The position numbers and the translations under genes were made by a program. Under the pieces are notes generated by a model, which saw only the letters and a list, made by a program, of their open reading frames with translations, ran no database searches and was not told where the DNA came from. A stretch of 43,641 nucleotides of DNA, from the NCBI GenBank assembly GCA_016714905.1, contig JADKBW010000011.1, positions 1 through 43,641 of the forward strand, written 5' to 3'. Origin of the DNA: Flavobacterium sp. (GTDB lineage: Bacteria; Bacteroidota; Bacteroidia; Flavobacteriales; Flavobacteriaceae). Each line of letters opens with the position of its first letter. Within the stretch, counting starts at the first letter, position 1. Positions 9,122 through 17,433 of this stretch are shown here, piece after piece.

Positions 9122-9312
9122 TTATTGTAGCTCTCTTTTAGTTAACTCAGTGGCTAATCTTGCAACTGTTCTTCTACACTTCTAATTTGAAGTGGATTCT
9201 CAATTGGAGACATAGCGTGAGCCATTTTTAAATCGGCATATGTTTTCTTAGTTTGACTAAGTTTCTCTTGCAACTCCGCTGCAGAAAGATTTTTTATTTC
9301 TGATTGTTTCAT
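9122..9312 (-). CDS. rpmC: 50S ribosomal protein L29 (one-base deletion)
   Basis: L29 sits at the peptide exit tunnel beside L23. It reads MKQSEIKNLSAAELQEKLSQ, TYADLKMAHAMSPIENPLQIRS, then after a lost A near 9175 (GTAAGAAGA becomes GTAGAAGA) VRRTVARLATELTKREL and Q with TAA at 9122-9124. It is 191 bases long, one short of 64 codons. It begins 12 bases after rplP. Confidence 0.93.
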
Positions 9313-9324
9313 AATAAATATAAA

Positions 9325-9750
9325 TTATGCTTCGAAATCTCTAGCTACGACGAATTTAGTTTTAACTGGAAGCTTTTGCGCTGCAAGACGTAACGCCTCT
9401 TTTGCAACTGACAAAGGTACTCCTCCAACTTCGAACATGATTCTTCCTGGTTTTACTACGGCAGCCCAATATTCTACGGCTCCTTTACCTTTACCCATAC
9501 GTACCTCTAGAGGTTTCTTGGTGATTGGTTTATCTGGGAAAATCTTGATCCATAATTGTCCCTCTCTTTTCATATAACGAGTAGCTGCAATACGAGCCGC
9601 TTCGATTTGACGAGAAGTTAGGAACATTCCATCTTCATGAACCGATTTAATTCCAAACATTCCATTAGAAAGTTCATGACCTCTTCCGGCATTTCCTTTC
9701 ATTTTACCTTTCTGTACCTTACGGTATTTTGTTCTTTTAGGCTGTAACAT
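9325..9750 (-). CDS. rplP: 50S ribosomal protein L16
   Basis: L16 helps place aminoacyl-tRNA in the A site. The intact 141-residue protein starts MLQPKRTKYRKVQKGKMKGN and contains RQIEAARIAATRYMKREGQLWIKIFPDKPITKKPLEVRMGKGKG in pieces, and VAKEALRLAAQKLPVKTKFV near the end. Length and start match the family. It follows rpsC by 23 bases. Confidence 0.97.
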   Translation of the reverse strand: MLQPKRTKYRKVQKGKMKGNAGRGHELSNGMFGIKSVHEDGMFLTSRQIEAARIAATRYMKREGQLWIKIFPDKPITKKPLEVRMGKGKGAVEYWAAVVKPGRIMFEVGGVPLSVAKEALRLAAQKLPVKTKFVVARDFEA

Positions 9751-9773
9751 TTTTCTTTAATTTTTTAAAAAAT

Positions 9774-10538
9774 TTACTTTCTTTTACGGTCTCCTCCAGG
9801 TTTTCTGTCTTTGTTGAAAGGCTTACGATCTCCTCTTGGAGCATCACCACCTTTACCACCACCAGCACCAGCTTGTTTTTTATCCATGCCTACAAGTGGA
9901 GAAAGATCTCTCTTTCCGTAAACTTCACCTTTCATGATCCACACTTTGATACCCATTCTACCATAAGTAGTATGTGCTTCAGCCAAAGCGTAATCGATGT
10001 CGGCTCTGAAAGTTGATAGAGGAATTCTACCTTCTTTGAAACCTTCTGAACGCGCCATCTCAGCTCCATTCAAACGACCAGAGATTAAAACTTTGATACC
10101 TTCAGCGTTCATACGCATAGAGGCAGCAATAGCCATTTTAATTGCTCTTCTGTAAGAAATTCTGCTTTCGATCTGACGAGCAATGCTTGTTGCAACTAAA
10201 TAAGCATCTAGTTCAGGTCTTTTGATTTCAAAGATGTTGATTTGAACCTCTTTGTCAGTAATTTTTTTCAATTCCTCTTTCAACTTGTCTACCTCTTGGC
10301 CACCTTTCCCGATAATGATACCAGGTCTAGCAGTAGTGATAGTAACGGTTACAAGTTTCAAAGTTCTCTCAATGATTACTTTCGATACACTAGCTTTTGA
10401 TAAACGAGCATGAATATACTTTCTGATTTTATAGTCTTCAGCGATTTTATCACCGTAGTCATTTCCACCATACCAGTTAGAGTCCCATCCTCTGATGATA
10501 CCAAGTCTATTTCCAATTGGATTTGTCTTTTGTCCCAT
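9774..10538 (-). CDS. rpsC: 30S ribosomal protein S3
   Basis: S3 lines the mRNA entry channel. The intact 254-residue protein has MGQKTNPIGNRLGIIRGWDS, the KH-type GIIIGKGGQEVDKLKEELKK (about residues 74-93), and the C-terminal domain with MRMNAEGIKVLISGRLNGAEMAR. The extreme C-terminus is a Gly/Lys/Arg/Asp-rich tail (GGKGGDAPRGDRKPFNKDRK) of about 30 residues, as in related Flavobacteria. Five bases separate it from rplV. Confidence 0.97.
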   Translation of the reverse strand: MGQKTNPIGNRLGIIRGWDSNWYGGNDYGDKIAEDYKIRKYIHARLSKASVSKVIIERTLKLVTVTITTARPGIIIGKGGQEVDKLKEELKKITDKEVQINIFEIKRPELDAYLVATSIARQIESRISYRRAIKMAIAASMRMNAEGIKVLISGRLNGAEMARSEGFKEGRIPLSTFRADIDYALAEAHTTYGRMGIKVWIMKGEVYGKRDLSPLVGMDKKQAGAGGGKGGDAPRGDRKPFNKDRKPGGDRKRK

Positions 10539-10543
10539 CTTTA

Positions 10544-10954
10544 TTAATTGCTTTGTGTGTTATTGTTATCTCCTAATACGATTGTAACGTGATTAGAACG
10601 TTTTCTAATTCTGTGTGCGCGACCTTGTGGAGCTGGACGAAGTCTTTTCAACATCATTCCACCATCTACTCTGATCTCTTTTACGAATAAGCCTGCTTCT
10701 GAAACATTTCCGTCAGCATTTTTTTGCTCCCAATTGTTGATGGCAGACAATACTAACTTCTCTAATTTTCTTGAAGCTTCTTTAGAGCTGAATCTTAAAA
10801 TATTCAAAGCTCTTTCCACTTTCTGACCTCTTACCAAGTCCGCTACTAAGCGCATTTTTCTAGGTGAAGTAGGGCAGTTATTCAATTTCGCGAAAGCAAT
10901 AGACTTATTAGCCTCTTTTCTCGCATCTGCTGTTTCTCTTTTACGAACTCCCAT
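10544..10954 (-). CDS. rplV: 50S ribosomal protein L22
   Basis: L22 reaches into the exit tunnel with a long beta hairpin. The intact 136-residue protein contains NCPTSPRKMRLVADLVRGQKVERAL, LVLSAINNWEQKN and the hairpin tip region DGGMMLKRLRPAPQGRAHRIRKRSNHVTIVL. The N-terminal extension MGVRKRETADARKEANK is usual for Flavobacteria. It lies between rpsS and rpsC at 5-6 base spacing. Confidence 0.97.
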   Translation of the reverse strand: MGVRKRETADARKEANKSIAFAKLNNCPTSPRKMRLVADLVRGQKVERALNILRFSSKEASRKLEKLVLSAINNWEQKNADGNVSEAGLFVKEIRVDGGMMLKRLRPAPQGRAHRIRKRSNHVTIVLGDNNNTQSN

Positions 10955-10960
10955 TGCTTC

Positions 10961-11236
10961 TTATTTACCTTTATTTTTTGCTCCAGCGTGACCTCTAAAA
11001 GATCTAGTTGGTGAAAATTCTCCTAATTTGTGACCTACCATGTTTTCTGTTACGTAAACTGGTACGAACTGACGTCCGTTATGAACTGCGATTGTTTGTC
11101 CAACAAAGTCAGGTGTTATCATAGAAGCTCTAGACCAAGTCTTTACTACTCCCTTGTTTCCTTTTTCAATGTTTTCTTGAACTTTCTTGTCTAACTTATA
11201 GTGAACGAAAGGTCCTTTTTTTAATGAACGTGCCAT
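10961..11236 (-). CDS. rpsS: 30S ribosomal protein S19
   Basis: S19 binds 16S rRNA in the head with S13. The intact 91-residue protein begins MARSLKKGPFVHYKLDKKV and contains SRASMITPDFVGQTIAVHNGRQFVPVYVTENMVGHKLGEFSPTRSFRGH in order, diagnostic of S19. Start and length fit the family. Six bases separate it from rplB. Confidence 0.97.
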   Translation of the reverse strand: MARSLKKGPFVHYKLDKKVQENIEKGNKGVVKTWSRASMITPDFVGQTIAVHNGRQFVPVYVTENMVGHKLGEFSPTRSFRGHAGAKNKGK

Positions 11237-11242
11237 ATCTTA

Positions 11243-12067
11243 TTATTTCTTTCTACGTTCTACGATATACTTGTTACTCGGGTTCTGTTTAGAACGGGTT
11301 CTGTAACCTTTAGCAGGTATACCCTTTCTAGAACGTGGATGACCTCCAGAAGAACGTCCTTCACCACCACCCATTGGGTGATCGACAGGGTTCATTGCTA
11401 CTGGTCTTGTTCTCGGTCTTCTTCCTAACCATCTTGTTCTACCTGCTTTACCAGATACGATCAATTGGTGGTCAGAATTTGATACCGCTCCAATAGTAGC
11501 CGAACAAGTCAACAAGATCAATCTTGTTTCCCCAGAAGGCATTTTGATCGTAGCGTATTTTCCATCACGTGCCATTAATTGTGCAAATGTTCCAGCAGAG
11601 CGAGCGATAACCGCTCCTTGTCCTGGACGTAATTCGATACAAGAAATTACAGTTCCCAATGGAATTTTACTCAATGGTAAAGTGTTACCAATTTCCGGTT
11701 GCGCATCAGCACCAGAAACTAATTTCTGACCCACTTGCAATCCGTTTTGAGCAATAACATAAGTTTTCTCACCATCAGCATAAGCTAATAAAGCGATAAA
11801 TGCAGTACGATTTGGATCGTATTCGATTGATTTTACTGAAGCTGGAATTCCATCTTTAGTTCTTTTGAAATCGATAATACGATATCTCTGCTTGTGACCA
11901 CCACCCGTATAACGCATGGTCATCTTTCCTTGACTATTTCTACCGCCTGAGTTTTTTATCGGTGCGATCAATGAACGCTCCGGCTTATCAGTTGTAATAG
12001 CGTCAAAACTATTTACAACTCTAAATCGCTGGCCCGGGGTAATAGGTTTTAATTTTCTAACTGACAT
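11243..12067 (-). CDS. rplB: 50S ribosomal protein L2
   Basis: L2 is needed for subunit joining and peptidyl transfer. The intact 274-residue protein starts MSVRKLKPITPGQRFRVV, has HKQRYRIIDFKR, PGQGAVIARSAGTFAQLMARDGKYA, and the conserved C-terminal GRTRWLGRRPRTRPVAMNPVDHPMGGGEGRSSGGHPRSRKGIPAKGYRTR, including the universally conserved His in VDHPMGGGEG. It follows rplW by 15 bases. Confidence 0.97.
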   Translation of the reverse strand: MSVRKLKPITPGQRFRVVNSFDAITTDKPERSLIAPIKNSGGRNSQGKMTMRYTGGGHKQRYRIIDFKRTKDGIPASVKSIEYDPNRTAFIALLAYADGEKTYVIAQNGLQVGQKLVSGADAQPEIGNTLPLSKIPLGTVISCIELRPGQGAVIARSAGTFAQLMARDGKYATIKMPSGETRLILLTCSATIGAVSNSDHQLIVSGKAGRTRWLGRRPRTRPVAMNPVDHPMGGGEGRSSGGHPRSRKGIPAKGYRTRSKQNPSNKYIVERRKK

Positions 12068-12082
12068 AATGCTGCCTTCTTG

Positions 12083-12373
12083 TTAAATATTATTGTAAAA
12101 ATCTATTGTTTCTCCTTCTTGTACTTGAACAATCGCTTTTTTGTAAGCGTTAGTCTTTCCACTGATTAGTCCACTTTTAGTGTATTTTGTAGATCTGTCT
12201 GGTCTTACATTCATGGTATTTACAGAAACAACTGATACTCCATAAGCAGCTTCAACAGCTTTCTTAATTTGCACTTTGTTTGCTTTTCTATCTACCACAA
12301 AACCGAACTGATTCAAAACCTCACTTTGTTTGGTTACTTTTTCAGTTACTATAGGTTTAATTATGATGCTCAT
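12083..12373 (-). CDS. rplW: 50S ribosomal protein L23
   Basis: L23 at the exit tunnel is the docking point for trigger factor and SRP. The intact 96-residue protein has MSIIIKPIVTEKVTKQSEVL, FVVDRKANKVQIKKAVEAAYGVSVVSVNTM and a basic loop. It lies 6 bases after rplD, in the standard S10-operon order. Confidence 0.97.
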   Translation of the reverse strand: MSIIIKPIVTEKVTKQSEVLNQFGFVVDRKANKVQIKKAVEAAYGVSVVSVNTMNVRPDRSTKYTKSGLISGKTNAYKKAIVQVQEGETIDFYNNI

Positions 12374-12379
12374 ATCCTA

Positions 12380-13009
12380 TTATTTACTTAAATTTTCTTC
12401 AATTCCTTCTAAAGAACTCTCTAAAAGAACTAAATTATTAGCGTTTAATATAGCGTAAGTGCTTAATTCTGAGTTACTTACAACGCTAGACGCCTTTAAA
12501 TTGCGTGAGGACAAATATACATTTTTATTTGAATCACCCAACACGAATAAAGATTTTTTATTCTCTAATCCTAAAGCTTTTAAAACAGCAATAAAATTCT
12601 TAGTATTTGGAGTCTCGAAATCGAAGTCTTCCAGTACAACTAAATTTGATTCTTTTGCTTTAATTGAGAAAGCAGATTTTCTAGCTAATCTCTTCAAGCT
12701 TTTGTTCAATTTGAATGAATAACTTCTAGGACGTGGTCCAAAAACAGTACCTCCACCTTTAAACAATGGACTCTTTTTGCTACCCGCACGAGCAGTTCCA
12801 GTTCCTTTTTGTTTTTTGATTTTTCTTGTACTTCCAGTAACTTCAGCTCTTTCTTTCGCTTTGTGAGTACCTTGTCTTTGATTTGCCAAGTATTGTTTCA
12901 CATCAAGGTAAACTGCGTGATTATTTGGCTCGATTGCGAATACTGAATCAGAAAGTTGAACTTTTCTGCCAGTTTCTTTTCCGGTTTTATCTAAAACTTT
13001 TACTTCCAT
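12380..13009 (-). CDS. rplD: 50S ribosomal protein L4
   Basis: L4 reaches the exit tunnel; in gammaproteobacteria it also represses its own operon, but that is not shown here. The intact 209-residue protein starts MEVKVLDKTGKETGRKVQLS and has the conserved tunnel loop KGTGTARAGSKKSPLFKGGGTVFGPRPRSYSFKLNKSLKRLA. Its ATG overlaps the rplC stop by one base (TAATG), so translational coupling is expected. Confidence 0.97.
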   Translation of the reverse strand: MEVKVLDKTGKETGRKVQLSDSVFAIEPNNHAVYLDVKQYLANQRQGTHKAKERAEVTGSTRKIKKQKGTGTARAGSKKSPLFKGGGTVFGPRPRSYSFKLNKSLKRLARKSAFSIKAKESNLVVLEDFDFETPNTKNFIAVLKALGLENKKSLFVLGDSNKNVYLSSRNLKASSVVSNSELSTYAILNANNLVLLESSLEGIEENLSK

Positions 13010-13622
13010 TATTTCTGAATGATTACGTAAGAGTTTTTACATCCAGGAATACATCCTTTGATCACAAGTAGGTTCTTTTCAGCAACTACTTTTAAAACTC
13101 TAAGATTTTGTACTTTCACATTATCTCCACCCATTCTTCCAGCCATACGCATTCCTTTGAATACTCTAGATGGATAAGATGAAGCTCCAACAGAACCTGG
13201 CGCTCTCAAACGGTTGTGTTGTCCATGAGTTGCTTGTCCAACACCACCAAAACCGTGACGTTTAACAACACCTTGGAAACCTTTTCCTTTGATACACCTT
13301 GCACATCTACAAATTCGCCTTCAGCAAAAACATCAACTGTTAATACTTCACCTAATTTGTACTCATTTTCAAATTGGAATTCAACGACTTTTTTCTTAGC
13401 TACAGTTCCTGCTTTTTTGAAGTGACCAATGGCCGCTTGCGTGGAATGTTTCTCGTTTTTGTCATCGAAACCAAGTTGCATCGCTTCATACCCGTCGACC
13501 TCTTTGGTTCTGACTTGGGTAACAACGCATGGTCCAGCTTCGATTACCGTACAAGGAATATTCTTCCCGTTCTCGTCGAAAATACTAGTCATGCCGATTT
13601 TTCTACCAATTAACCCAGACAT
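13009..13622 (-). CDS. rplC: 50S ribosomal protein L3 (one-base deletion)
   Basis: L3 binds near the 3' end of 23S rRNA and helps start assembly. From MSGLIGRKIGMTSIFDENG the frame runs to VDVQGVSK. There one A is missing from a run at about 13288, and the second frame continues with KGFQGVVKRHGFGGVGQATHGQHNRLRAPGSVGASSYPSRVFKGMRMAGRMGG to the end. Total 614 bases, one short of 204 residues plus stop. Single-base loss in a homopolymer of an otherwise perfect L3 points to sequencing error. Confidence 0.95.
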
Positions 13623-13667
13623 AATTATTATTTATTGATTATTAAAAATAGTACTTAGACACAAAAT

Positions 13668-13696
13668 AGTACGTGCTAAAAAAATTAGCACGCACT
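13668..13696 (-). promoter_or_regulatory. Hairpin between rpsJ and rplC
   Basis: A 12-bp stem (one G-U pair when read on the transcribed minus strand) with a five-base loop sits in the 95-base gap between rpsJ and rplC, the second longest gap in the operon. The arms are 13668-13679 and 13685-13696. On the transcript the hairpin is followed by ACTATTTTGTG, not by a long U run, so it looks more like an RNA-processing site, protein-binding leader or attenuator than a full terminator. Function is inferred from position only. Confidence 0.55.
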
Positions 13697-13717
13697 ACTA
13701 AAATCCTTATACTGAAA

Positions 13718-14023
13718 TTATACTTTGATTTCTACTTCAACTCCACTTGGCAACTCTAATTTCATTAGAGCGTCGATGGTTTTTGATGAAGAAGAGTAAA
13801 TGTCGATCAATCTCTTGTATGACATTACTTCAAATTGCTCTCTCGCTTTTTTGTTTACGTGTGGAGAACGCAATACGGTGAAAAGTTTTTTGTGTGTTGG
13901 CAATGGAATAGGTCCAGTTACAACAGCTCCAGTACTTTTTACTGTTTTTACAATCTTTTCTGATGATTTATCCACCAACATGTGATCGTAAGATTTCAAT
14001 TTTATTCTGATTTTTTGACTCAT
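13718..14023 (-). CDS. rpsJ: 30S ribosomal protein S10 (transcription elongation factor NusE)
   Basis: S10 is part of the small-subunit head and, as NusE, also acts in transcription antitermination with NusB and NusG. The intact 101-residue protein reads MSQKIRIKLKSYDHMLVDKS, GPIPLPTHKKLFTVLRSPHVNKKAREQFE and DALMKLELPSGVEVEIKV. It follows fusA directly (11 bases), with no tuf gene between them, the usual arrangement in Bacteroidota. Confidence 0.97.
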   Translation of the reverse strand: MSQKIRIKLKSYDHMLVDKSSEKIVKTVKSTGAVVTGPIPLPTHKKLFTVLRSPHVNKKAREQFEVMSYKRLIDIYSSSSKTIDALMKLELPSGVEVEIKV

Positions 14024-14034
14024 CTTTTTAAAAA

Positions 14035-16191
14035 TTAAGCGTTTCCTTTTGCTTTTTTGATTACTGCTTCTGAAATGTTTGCAGGAGTTTCAGCGTAGTG
14101 TGAAAATTCCATAGTAGATGTTGCTCTACCAGAAGAAAGTGTTCTTAATGTTGTTACATATCCGAACATTTCTGACAACGGCACATCAGCTTTGATAGTT
14201 TTAGCACCAGCTCTATCTCCCATGTCATTTACTTGCCCTCTACGACGGTTGATATCACCAACGATATCTCCCATGTTCTCTTCAGGAGTAATTACTTCCA
14301 TTTTCATGATTGGCTCAAGGATGATAGCTCCAGCAGCTTTTGCAACTTCTTTGTAACCCATTCTCGCTGCCAACTCAAAAGAAAGCGCATCAGAATCTAC
14401 AGGGTGAAAAGATCCATCTAACAAAGTCACTTTCAAACTATCTACTTGGTAACCCGCTAACGGACCAGTTTTCATAGCTTCACGGAAACCTTTCTCAACG
14501 GATGGAATATATTCTTTAGGAACGTTTCCTCCTTTTACCGCGTTTACAAATTGCAAACCTACAGGAACTTTACCATCAACTTCATCCGCTGGCTCGAGTA
14601 CAAATACGATATCACCGAATTTACCACGACCACCTGATTGTTTTTTATAAGTTTCTCTGTGTTGCGCAGATTTTGTAAAAGCTTCTTTGTATTCTACTTG
14701 AGGCTCACCTTGATTTACCTCAACTTTGAATTCACGTTTCATACGATCTACAAGAATGTCTAAGTGTAACTCACCCATACCTGAAATAATCGTTTGACCT
14801 GAAGCTTCGTCAGTTCTAACTGTAAACGTTGGATCTTCCTCAGCCAATTTTGCCAAAGCCATACCCATTTTATCAACGTCTGCTTTAGTTTTAGGCTCAA
14901 TAGCGATACCGATTACTGGCGCAGGGAACTTCATCGACTCAAGAATGATTGGGTGTTTTTCATCACACAAAGTATCTCCTGTTTTGATATCTTTAAATCC
15001 AACAGCTGCTCCAATATCACCTGCTTCGATATAATCGATTGGGTTTTGTTTGTTAGCGTGCATTTGGTAGATACGTGAAATTCTTTCTTTGTTACCAGAA
15101 CGCGTGTTCAAAACATATGAACCAGCATCCAAACGACCAGAATACGCACGGAAGAAAGCCAAACGACCAACGAACGGGTCAGTAGCAATTTTAAATGCCA
15201 AAGCCGCGAAAGGCTCTTTCACATCTGGACGACGTAAGATTTTAGTTTGGTCTTCCTCTAACAATTCAGCGTCGTCAGGGTGAATACCTTGAATACCTTC
15301 TTTATCCATTGGAGAAGGCAAATATTTACAAACTGCATCTAACATGAACTGAACTCCTTTATTTTTGAAAGAAGAACCAGCGATCATTGGAATGATAGCC
15401 ATATCCATAGTAGCAGCTCTTAAAGCGTTGTTGATTTCCTCCTCTGTAATAGAGTCTGGATCTTCCATATACTTATCAAGCAAGTTTTCATCGTAATCAG
15501 CAACTGCTTCGATAAGAATATCTCTGTATTGTTTTACCTCGTCGATCATTTCCGCAGGAATTGGAACGATATCAAAAGTAGCTCCTAACGTTTCATCATG
15601 CCATACAATAGCTTGATTCTTCACTAAGTCAACTACTCCTTTAAAATCGATTTCATCTCCAATAGGCAATGTAATTGCTACTGCGTTTGATTTCAACATA
15701 TCTCTTACTTGTTGACAAACTGCCAAGAAGTTAGAACCTTGACGGTCCATTTTATTAACGAATCCCATACGTGGAACTCTATATTGGTCAGCCAATCTCC
15801 AGTTAGTTTCTGATTGAGGCTCAACACCGTCAACTGCAGAAAACAAGAAAACCAATCCGTCCAATACTCTCAAAGAACGATTTACCTCAACGGTAAAATC
15901 TACGTGTCCAGGAGTATCAATAATGTTAAAGTGATATGGTAATGATTCAGGTAAAATTTTACCTTGTTCTGTTGGGAAATTCCACTCACAAGTTGTAGCA
16001 GCCGAAGTAATGGTAATACCTCTTTCTTGCTCTTGTGCCATCCAGTCCATTGTCGCAGCACCATCGTGTACTTCTCCAATTTTGTGTGACTTTCCAGTAT
16101 AGAATAATATACGCTCAGTTGTGGTAGTTTTACCAGCATCAATGTGAGCTGCAATTCCAATATTTCTCGTGTATTTTAAATCTCTTGCCAT
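14035..16191 (-). CDS. fusA: Elongation factor G
   Basis: EF-G is the GTPase that drives tRNA-mRNA translocation and, with RRF, ribosome recycling. The intact 718-residue protein has the G1 motif AHIDAGKTT (residues 15-23), the switch segment GITITSAATT, G3 DTPGHVDF, G4 NKMD, then domain II, and domains III-V with GELHLDILVDRMKREFKVEV and GDINRRRGQV. Length is normal for canonical EF-G. It is in an operon with rpsL and rpsG upstream and the S10 genes downstream. Confidence 0.98.
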   Translation of the reverse strand: MARDLKYTRNIGIAAHIDAGKTTTTERILFYTGKSHKIGEVHDGAATMDWMAQEQERGITITSAATTCEWNFPTEQGKILPESLPYHFNIIDTPGHVDFTVEVNRSLRVLDGLVFLFSAVDGVEPQSETNWRLADQYRVPRMGFVNKMDRQGSNFLAVCQQVRDMLKSNAVAITLPIGDEIDFKGVVDLVKNQAIVWHDETLGATFDIVPIPAEMIDEVKQYRDILIEAVADYDENLLDKYMEDPDSITEEEINNALRAATMDMAIIPMIAGSSFKNKGVQFMLDAVCKYLPSPMDKEGIQGIHPDDAELLEEDQTKILRRPDVKEPFAALAFKIATDPFVGRLAFFRAYSGRLDAGSYVLNTRSGNKERISRIYQMHANKQNPIDYIEAGDIGAAVGFKDIKTGDTLCDEKHPIILESMKFPAPVIGIAIEPKTKADVDKMGMALAKLAEEDPTFTVRTDEASGQTIISGMGELHLDILVDRMKREFKVEVNQGEPQVEYKEAFTKSAQHRETYKKQSGGRGKFGDIVFVLEPADEVDGKVPVGLQFVNAVKGGNVPKEYIPSVEKGFREAMKTGPLAGYQVDSLKVTLLDGSFHPVDSDALSFELAARMGYKEVAKAAGAIILEPIMKMEVITPEENMGDIVGDINRRRGQVNDMGDRAGAKTIKADVPLSEMFGYVTTLRTLSSGRATSTMEFSHYAETPANISEAVIKKAKGNA

Positions 16192-16200
16192 TTCGTATGA

Positions 16201-16677
16201 TTAAAATCTAAAGTGAGAGAATGCTTTATTTGCTTCAGCCATTTTGTGAGTATCCATTCTCTTTTTAACTGCAGCTCCTTCTTCTTTAGCCGCAGCTAAA
16301 ACTTCAGAAGCTAGTTTTTGAGCCATTGATTTCTCATTTCTTCTTCTAGCATAAAGTATCATCCACTTCATTGCCATAGAAATTTTTCTGTCTGGTCTGA
16401 TTTGCATCGGAATTTGGAATGTCGCTCCACCTACTCTACGACTACGTACTTCTACGTGAGGCATAACATTGGTCAAGGCATCTTTCCAAATTTCTAATGA
16501 TGATTTTTCTGCATCTTGCTTTTTAGCCTCTACGATGTCAATGGCATCATAAAACACTTTAAAAGCTGTTGATTTCTTTCCGTCCCACATTAAGTTGTTC
16601 ACAAAACGCGTTACCAGTTGGTCGTTAAACCTCGGATCTGGTAAAAGGGGTCTTTTCTTTGCCGCTCTTTTTCTCAT
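16201..16677 (-). CDS. rpsG: 30S ribosomal protein S7
   Basis: S7 organises the 3' domain of 16S rRNA and lies by the E site. The intact 158-residue protein starts MRKRAAKKRPLLPDPRFNDQ and contains VTRFVNNLMWDGKKSTAFKV and VMPHVEVRSRRVGGATFQIPMQIRPDRK. The C-terminus TPKMAEANKAFSHFRF-type (here HKMAEANKAFSHFRF) fits. It lies 9 bases before fusA; a 99-base gap with repeats separates it from rpsL. Confidence 0.97.
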   Translation of the reverse strand: MRKRAAKKRPLLPDPRFNDQLVTRFVNNLMWDGKKSTAFKVFYDAIDIVEAKKQDAEKSSLEIWKDALTNVMPHVEVRSRRVGGATFQIPMQIRPDRKISMAMKWMILYARRRNEKSMAQKLASEVLAAAKEEGAAVKKRMDTHKMAEANKAFSHFRF

Positions 16678-16698
16678 GTCTTTTTGTTTTAGGAAAAG

Positions 16699-16761
16699 GT
16701 TATAAGGTTTAGGAGGTTATTGCGGTTTAGTAAAAAACTAAACTTCTAAACTTCTAAACTC
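16699..16761 (-). repeat. Period-8 GTTTAnnn/CTAAACnn tract between rpsL and rpsG
   Basis: The gap between rpsL and rpsG is filled by short near-repeats. CTAAACTT occurs in three tandem copies at 16738-16761 (the last with one change), and the other half has GTTATAAG, GTTTAGGA, GTTATTGC and GTTTAG at 16699, 16707, 16716 and 16725. Because GTTTAG and CTAAAC are complementary, 16725-16730 and 16738-16743 can pair over a 7-base loop. The tract belongs to the same type as the longer one at 20877-20964. Confidence 0.7.
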
Positions 16762-16776
16762 ACAAACGTTTTCAAA

Positions 16777-17160
16777 TTACTTTTTTGCTTCTTTAGGTCG
16801 TTTTGCTCCGTATTTAGATCTTCTTTGTGTTCTTCCTGCTACACCTGATGTATCAAGCGCACCACGCACAATGTGATATCTAACTCCTGGTAAATCTTTT
16901 ACCCTTCCGCCTCGCACTAATACTATCGAGTGCTCTTGTAGATTGTGTCCTTCTCCTGGGATGTAAGCATTTACTTCATTACCATTAGTCAAACGTACAC
17001 GCGCTACTTTACGCATCGCTGAGTTTGGTTTTTTTGGTGTAGTAGTGTAAACACGCGTACAAACCCCTCTTCTTTGAGGACAAGAATCTAAAGCAACCGA
17101 TTTACTCTTCTTAGTTATCTGAGTTCTTCCTGTTCTTACTAATTGTTGAATTGTTGGCAT
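16777..17160 (-). CDS. rpsL: 30S ribosomal protein S12
   Basis: S12 sits at the decoding centre. The intact 127-residue protein has MPTIQQLVRTGR, the conserved TTTPKKPNSAMRKVARVRLTNG (with the lysine altered in streptomycin-resistant strains unchanged), GEGHNLQEHS and RVKDLPGVRYHIVRGALD. It is the first gene of the super-operon and lies directly behind a strong promoter at 17215-17245. No attenuator-like terminator separates it from the promoter. Confidence 0.98.
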   Translation of the reverse strand: MPTIQQLVRTGRTQITKKSKSVALDSCPQRRGVCTRVYTTTPKKPNSAMRKVARVRLTNGNEVNAYIPGEGHNLQEHSIVLVRGGRVKDLPGVRYHIVRGALDTSGVAGRTQRRSKYGAKRPKEAKK

Positions 17161-17214
17161 AATTAATACTAAAAATATATTATGATTTTAATTTTCCCGC
17201 TTTTTACGGGGTTG

Positions 17215-17245
17215 CAAATGTAGTACTTTTTTTTAATGAAACAAA
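17215..17245 (-). promoter_or_regulatory. Promoter of the ribosomal super-operon
   Basis: On the minus strand the -7 box TACATTTG (17215-17222) matches the Bacteroidota consensus TAnnTTTG exactly. A -33 box TTTG (17242-17245) stands 19 bp upstream, the typical spacing. It lies about 55 bases before the rpsL ATG. Just downstream (17196-17210) is a short GC-rich inverted repeat, CCCG-AAAAA-loop-CGGG, that would lie at the very 5' end of the transcript. Confidence 0.85.
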
Positions 17246-17433
17246 TCATAACTAATTAATTTTTTGAGGAAGTAAATATTTGTTTTTTAATGACATATGA
17301 AATAGCTCCGAATTCATTTTACTTATAAAAAGAAAACCATATTTGCATTCGTATTTTAAACCTAACATTTTCGACTTTCATTATATATTAAAGTGTCATT
17401 TTTTGCGTTACTTTTATCAAAATAATTTTTCAT

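Noticed and set aside
13009..13209. Separate small ORF after rplC
   Set aside because: It is the C-terminal third of L3 shifted by one lost A.
14024..14034. Missing tuf gene between fusA and rpsJ as a deletion
   Set aside because: Direct fusA-rpsJ adjacency is normal in Bacteroidota, where tuf lies elsewhere.
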